Assembly: GCF_000482245.1 (NCBI RefSeq) | Contig: NZ_AWNH01000005.1 | Span: 26,444-90,443, forward strand | Source of the DNA: Leptolyngbya sp. Heron Island J | Lineage (GTDB): Bacteria > Cyanobacteriota > Cyanobacteriia > Phormidesmidales > Phormidesmidaceae | Reading direction: 5' to 3' | Length of the DNA: 64,000 nucleotides | Shown: in pieces, positions 60,305 through 64,000 of the stretch | Layout of the letters: each line of letters starts with the position of its first letter | Numbering within the stretch: the first letter of the stretch is position 1 | Program-made: the position numbers and the translations under genes | The notes under the pieces: model-generated | Told to the model about the DNA's origin: nothing | The model's input: only the letters and a program-made list of their open reading frames with translations | The model's database searches: none

Positions 60305-60955
60305 CTACAGTTCTGGAGGCAACAACTCTTCTAGCGAAAGAACAATATCTGAAAAAGCGAGAGGAGAGATTTGTTGATCTTGTTTGAGGATTAGGTGACT
60401 GGTATATCCCATAGATGTAGGTGTGCGAAAAATGTGGAGCTGACGATTGGGAAGGTCCAGGACCCAGTAATCGTTGATTCCAGCTTGGGCATAAAGTTTG
60501 TCTTTAACTTCGCAATCTTGCTTGAGGGTGGAATCCGCTACTTCGACCACCAGGCAAATATCTTGTGGGGTGGGGTGATGGGCTGCATAGTCTAGAAAGT
60601 CACCTTTGACGATTACCAAGTCAGGTTCGGGTTCTGAGTAGTCGTCGAGTTGAATGGGGTCTTGGGTACTGACGAAGAATGGCTGATTTGTTAATGCTTG
60701 ATCTAAAGCGTTTGCCAACAAACGTAGGGCGGTAACGTGGGGTGTTCCTTTGGCAATCATCAGGATGATTTGTCCTGCCAGGAGTTCGGTGCGATCGCAC
60801 TCTGCCAATAGTCCGGCCTCTGCCATGCGGTGGTATTCATCCACGCTCCAGCGTTTCAGGGTCTGGGCATCAAAAGGTAGAGAATGCAAGGCAACCATAG
60901 CATCAGCCTGGGGACGTGCTGCGCTTATTTTAGCTGACATGAAAGTCATAGACAT
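60305..60955 (-). CDS. Uma2-family (DUF820) protein
   Basis: A 216-residue Uma2 nuclease-fold protein. Motifs: WSVDEYHRMAEAGLLAECDRTELLAGQII, EPEPDLVIVKGDFLD (catalytic Asp), LVVEVADSTLKQDCEVKDKLYAQAGINDYWVLDL (E..K). The domain starts near residue 30; the ATG at 60,955 adds ~20 residues and internal ATGs at 60,949 and 60,940 are alternatives. Divergent from the third Uma2 gene, which is cut by the group II intron. Confidence 0.85.
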   Translation of the reverse strand: MSMTFMSAKISAARPQADAMVALHSLPFDAQTLKRWSVDEYHRMAEAGLLAECDRTELLAGQIILMIAKGTPHVTALRLLANALDQALTNQPFFVSTQDPIQLDDYSEPEPDLVIVKGDFLDYAAHHPTPQDICLVVEVADSTLKQDCEVKDKLYAQAGINDYWVLDLPNRQLHIFRTPTSMGYTSHLILKQDQQISPLAFSDIVLSLEELLPPEL

Positions 60956-61172
60956 TCATGTTGGTACAGCAAACCTGCAATTGATAGAAGTTGAGAGACA
61001 GACCTGTACACAAATGCAGTCATCCCTATTTCATTGGCCCATCGTTACCTGGCCATTTGAAAGAAGCTGTAGATGAAGGTTTACGAATGGTCTTGTACCT
61101 TTGATTTCTACTGAGTAAAGTGAGCCTATGCTAGGCTTAAACCCAGGTTTCATAACGAGCTGAGGGTTCCTT

Positions 61173-61616
61173 ATGGTTCAGGCGCGGGTAACAAGCCCGA
61201 TGAATTTTGAGGCTTTTCTGGAATGGTATCCAGACGATGGCCGTCGGTATGAATTGATTGAGGGAGTTGTGGTTGAGATGTTGCCAACAGGCCCCCATGA
61301 AGATATCGGTGGCTTTTTGAGCGCAGAATTCAATTTTGAAATTCGGCGTAATAATTTACCCTACTCGATTCCTCGTACCTGTCTAGTTAAACCCCATGCA
61401 GAAGGATCGGGCTATATGTCTGATGTGGTCATCCTAAATCGTGAGTTATTAAAGCAAGAACCTCTCTGGCCCATGGCTTCAGTAATTCAAGATGGTAAAA
61501 CGGCTCCTTTGGTTGTTGAGGTAGTGAGTACCAACTGGCGGGATGACTATGGACACAAGTTTGTCGAATATGAGGCCATGGGTATTGCGGAATATTGGCT
61601 GGTTGGTGCGACGTGA
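61173..61616 (+). CDS. Uma2-family gene, 5' part, interrupted by the group II intron
   Basis: The first ~144 residues match the Uma2 family: RYELIEGVVVEMLPTGPHED, SDVVILNREL, VVEVVSTNWRDDYGHKFVEYEAMGIAEYWLV. The other Uma2 gene at 36,082 has GIAEYWIVDYLG at this place. Here the exon ends with G at 61,605, right after EYWLV, and the intron starts with GTGCG; the last two codons and TGA at 61,614 come from the intron. The gene's second exon lies beyond the window. If the intron splices, the frame could be restored. Confidence 0.8.
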   Translation: MVQARVTSPMNFEAFLEWYPDDGRRYELIEGVVVEMLPTGPHEDIGGFLSAEFNFEIRRNNLPYSIPRTCLVKPHAEGSGYMSDVVILNRELLKQEPLWPMASVIQDGKTAPLVVEVVSTNWRDDYGHKFVEYEAMGIAEYWLVGAT

Positions 61617-62193
61617 AAGTTGCACTTATTGAGTGAGAGGTCGTCCTCTCTGGGGATGTTCTTCTCCCCATCGTCACGTAACGGAGTCACTGACTCTGCC
61701 TACGTTGTTAGTAAGTAATGAACGCAATGGAATGCAAGGCACGAAAGCAAGACCACTGATAGCCTCCAACCGGTGGGAATGCAAGACGAAGACTGTTAAG
61801 GGTTAACGCCAGTGAATCATCATACGTTTCGTTACAGTAGCCGAGTGAAAGAGGCTGAAACACTCTGACCAAAAGGTAAGTGGGTGAGCTATCAAAGTCG
61901 ATCAGTTGATAGTGAAGAATTCGCACTCCCACCGGAATATAGATGGAACCCGAAACAGTTGACTCTCATAGGTGCGGAACACGGTAAACCCGATGGGTTC
62001 TTTGAGGGGATTGACCTATCAAAGTAAGCAAACCGTAAGGAATGCCGAGAGACCCAGCGGGTAAAGGAATCTGGAGAAAGCGAACGCTGTGGGTAATGCC
62101 GCAGATAGAGGTTCAAACGTTACCTTGACCTGAAAGGGTGCTGACTTCCAGGGGGTCTCAACTGATAAACCAACGTAAGGGAACCTAATCTTT

Positions 62194-63921
62194 GTGAAAG
62201 ATAGAGTCGGCAACGACATCGGAGCAAAGCCACCGTTAACGGACTGGTCTTCCTTAGATTGGAAGAGCATTAACAAACGTGTGCGGAACCTGAGACAGCG
62301 AATTTATCAGGCGACCGAGAAACACCAGTGGAATCGGGTGAGAAGCTTGATGAAACTGATGCTGCGCAGCTACACAAATCTGTTGTGGTCAGTGCGACGA
62401 GTAAGTGAACTCAACGCCGGACGAACCACCGCAGGCATTGATGGTCAAACGGTTTTAACGCCGGACCACCGGGTAAAACTGGTCCATCAGATGCACGTGT
62501 ACAGCCTAGGGCAGGTACGCCCGGCCAAACGGATCTATATCCCCAAAGCCAACGGCAAACAACGCCCGTTAGGCATTCCCTGTATTCGAGACCGTGTCGC
62601 GCAAGCGATGGTTAAGAATGCATTGGAACCGTCTTGGGAAGCACGCTTCGAGGCTAACAGCTACGGGTTTCGCCCCGGTCGCAGTTGCCAAGATGCGATA
62701 GACCAGACGTGGATTCGTCTGAACAAAGGTCACGACAGTTGGGTGTTAGATGCCGATATTCAAGGCGCATTCGACAACATCAGCCATGACTTTATTCTGC
62801 AAGCGATTGGGCAATGCCCAGGTCGAGAGCTGATAAAACAATGGTTGAAAGCAGGATACATGGAAGCGGACGTGTTTCATTCCACCCCAGCGGGAACGCC
62901 GCAAGGTGGCGTGATATCGCCACTCTTGGCCAACATTGCACTCGATGGCATGGATGCCCTGCTCAAGCAGTTCCATGATATCAAGCCCTATAGGGTGCCT
63001 GCCTCGGGCAAACGAGGGAAACGCAAGGTTAGTCGCTATGGCTTCATTCGCTACGCGGATGATTTTCTGGTGACGGCCCGCAGCAAAGAGGCCATTGACG
63101 CGGTGATTCCGATTCTCCAGGATTGGCTGGCGGTGCGCGGACTGCGATGGCATCCTCAGAAGACTCGCATTATCCATAAGGATGAAGGTTTCGACTTCTT
63201 AGGATTTCACATTCAATCGCGACGGGGAAAGTGCCTGATTACACCTCAAGCAGACAAGGTGAACGCCAAACTGCATGAGGTCAGAGCTTGGCTCAAGGCC
63301 CATCTGCACACCCCGCCAGAATTCGTGATTCGATTTCTCAATCCTCGGTTACAAGGATGGGGACACTACTACCGACATGTCGTTAGCAAGCGAGTCTTCA
63401 ATGCGATGGATGACCAGATTTGGAGAGCGATTTGGCGATGGTGTCTTAGACGGCATCCCAATAAATCCAAAACATGGGTGGCCAAGCGCTACTTCCAAAC
63501 CCTAGGCCATCGGCACTGGGCATTCGCCGCGACGATTCAAACTTTGGCCGGTCATCAGAAGACGATTTCACTCTTTCGATTGGACTCGTTGACCATTCAC
63601 CGGCATATCAAAGTTAAAGGCTCCGCTTCCCCGGACAACCCCAACCTTCGCGACTATTGGCTGCAGCGGCAATTGCAGCATGGCAAGCGGTATTGGGCCA
63701 AAGGCTCCAAATATTATCAGCTGGCACAGCGGCAACAGTGGCGCTGCCCCCAGTGTGGTGAGGCGTTGGTCGCTCCAAGGGGAGGTATCCATGCTCATCA
63801 TCTTCATCCAGTTAAACTGGGAGGACGGGATACGAATGCGAATCTTGAACTTTTACATGCTCACTGTCACAGGCAAGTGCATGGACAGGCAGCCGCTGCC
63901 TCTCGATTGCAGGAGGCTTGA
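62194..63921 (+). CDS. ltrA: Group II intron reverse transcriptase/maturase with HNH endonuclease domain
   Basis: The 575-residue protein starts with GTG at 62,194. It has RT blocks: [39 protein letters not shown] (catalytic Asp), [14 protein letters not shown] and YADD (287-290), DFLGF and then the maturase X domain (~355-470). The C-terminal ~60 residues have a zinc-finger-like CPQCGEAL, and an HNH nuclease ([23 protein letters not shown]). All are intact, so splicing help, target cleavage and retrohoming are possible. Architecture is typical of chloroplast-like (CL) bacterial introns. Confidence 0.95.
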   Translation: MKDRVGNDIGAKPPLTDWSSLDWKSINKRVRNLRQRIYQATEKHQWNRVRSLMKLMLRSYTNLLWSVRRVSELNAGRTTAGIDGQTVLTPDHRVKLVHQMHVYSLGQVRPAKRIYIPKANGKQRPLGIPCIRDRVAQAMVKNALEPSWEARFEANSYGFRPGRSCQDAIDQTWIRLNKGHDSWVLDADIQGAFDNISHDFILQAIGQCPGRELIKQWLKAGYMEADVFHSTPAGTPQGGVISPLLANIALDGMDALLKQFHDIKPYRVPASGKRGKRKVSRYGFIRYADDFLVTARSKEAIDAVIPILQDWLAVRGLRWHPQKTRIIHKDEGFDFLGFHIQSRRGKCLITPQADKVNAKLHEVRAWLKAHLHTPPEFVIRFLNPRLQGWGHYYRHVVSKRVFNAMDDQIWRAIWRWCLRRHPNKSKTWVAKRYFQTLGHRHWAFAATIQTLAGHQKTISLFRLDSLTIHRHIKVKGSASPDNPNLRDYWLQRQLQHGKRYWAKGSKYYQLAQRQQWRCPQCGEALVAPRGGIHAHHLHPVKLGGRDTNANLELLHAHCHRQVHGQAAAASRLQEA

Positions 63922-63953
63922 GCCGGATGAGAGGAAACTATCATGTCCGGTTC
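63920..63953 (+). ncRNA. Group II intron domain V
   Basis: The catalytic 34-nt hairpin: GAGCCGGAT pairs with the 3' arm that ends CCGGTTC, with the AGC triad at 63,921-63,923 and a GAAA tetraloop at 63,934-63,937. The ORF stop is at 63,919-63,921, so coding ends exactly at the start of DV. Good pairing suggests a splicing-competent intron. Confidence 0.9.
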
Positions 63954-64000
63954 TGAGGGGGGAGAGGGGCTGTGAGGCTCTTCTCTCCTACCCAACAACA

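Larger units (their letters stand above)
61606..63996 (+). mobile_element. Group II intron with ORF in domain IV
   Basis: The element begins with GTGCGACGTGAAAGTTGCAC, the 5' end of group II introns (GUGYG). A 575-codon maturase gene occupies the middle, and the 34-nt domain V is clear at 63,920-63,953 (GAGCCGG start, GAAA tetraloop 63,934-63,937, CCGGTTC end). Domain VI follows (stem GGAGAG/CTCTCC, 63,961-63,966 with 63,983-63,988). The 3' end is within 63,990-63,997 (CTACCCAAC), not fixed because exon 2 is outside. CAACCG at 61,767-61,772 can pair with the last six exon bases TGGTTG, a likely EBS1-IBS1 contact. Same strand as the host gene. No HIP1 site occurs in it. Confidence 0.92.

Noticed and set aside
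1..64000. CRISPR arrays, tRNA and rRNA genes
   Set aside because: No regularly spaced repeats, no tRNA T-loop sequences in a cloverleaf setting, and no rRNA segments were found. The sRNA copies are not CRISPR-like because spacing and the intervening sequences are irregular.

Overview
The window is chromosomal DNA from a cyanobacterium. It carries psbA (photosystem II D1), psaK (photosystem I), a long-chain polyprenyl diphosphate synthase of the plastoquinone type, a beta carbonic anhydrase with a carboxysomal-type tail, and many genes of cyanobacteria-restricted families (DUF1400 hydrolase, DUF4168, DUF760, TIGR02652, NIL-ferredoxin, thylakoid-type thioredoxin). The palindrome GCGATCGC (HIP1) recurs every few kilobases, as in many cyanobacterial genomes. 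GC content looks close to 50 %, which would suit a Leptolyngbya/Nodosilinea/Synechococcales-like strain, but the species cannot be fixed from the sequence alone.

Layout. 1-9.7 kb: end of a peptide ABC transporter gene, a CNNM/CorC-type membrane protein, a SLOG-fold protein, a secreted DUF1400 hydrolase, a CrtISO-like oxidoreductase, a HAD protein that has lost catalytic residues, a SulA/GC1-type epimerase homologue, a membrane-anchored thioredoxin, and a NIL-ferredoxin with a small membrane protein. 9.7-10.6 kb: four copies of a 127-132 nt cassette, each with an invariant single-stranded block and a covarying terminator hairpin; this is an apparent multicopy small-RNA locus. 10.7-26.3 kb: alpha/beta hydrolase, an M16 peptidase pair, a gene-poor stretch with a tiny membrane ORF, sds, a sugar kinase with a CYTH protein, carbonic anhydrase, RNase H, psbA, HIT, ComM, and a Roadblock plus DUF4388 pair. 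26.4-32.3 kb: SRP RNA, a phasin-like gene, thiD-ftsZ with ftsQ upstream, and psaK. 32.4-43.2 kb: thioredoxin-like gene, UvrD-type and RecQ helicases, a MITE-like element, a Uma2 nuclease, a serine hydrolase, a gamma carbonic-anhydrase-like protein, and a three-gene plus-strand run ending in a degenerate AAA protein. 50.4-43.2 kb on the minus strand: seven collinear genes (DUF502, nusB, ftsY, holA, DUF4168, obgE, protein kinase) for protein targeting, replication and ribosome function. 50.6-60.2 kb: mgtE, an M3 peptidase, MutY fused to Nudix, a DUF760 gene and typA. 60.3-64 kb: two Uma2 genes; the second is split by an essentially complete group II intron encoding a reverse transcriptase/maturase with an HNH domain.

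The protein genes are mostly conserved housekeeping or photosynthesis genes. The less ordinary content is in RNA and mobile DNA: the four-copy sRNA cassette locus (9,678-10,612), a structured element with competing stems and a terminator (55,957-56,092), the group II intron in a Uma2 gene, a MITE-like element, and two pseudo-enzymes (the HAD protein at 6,492 and the AAA protein at 41,823).
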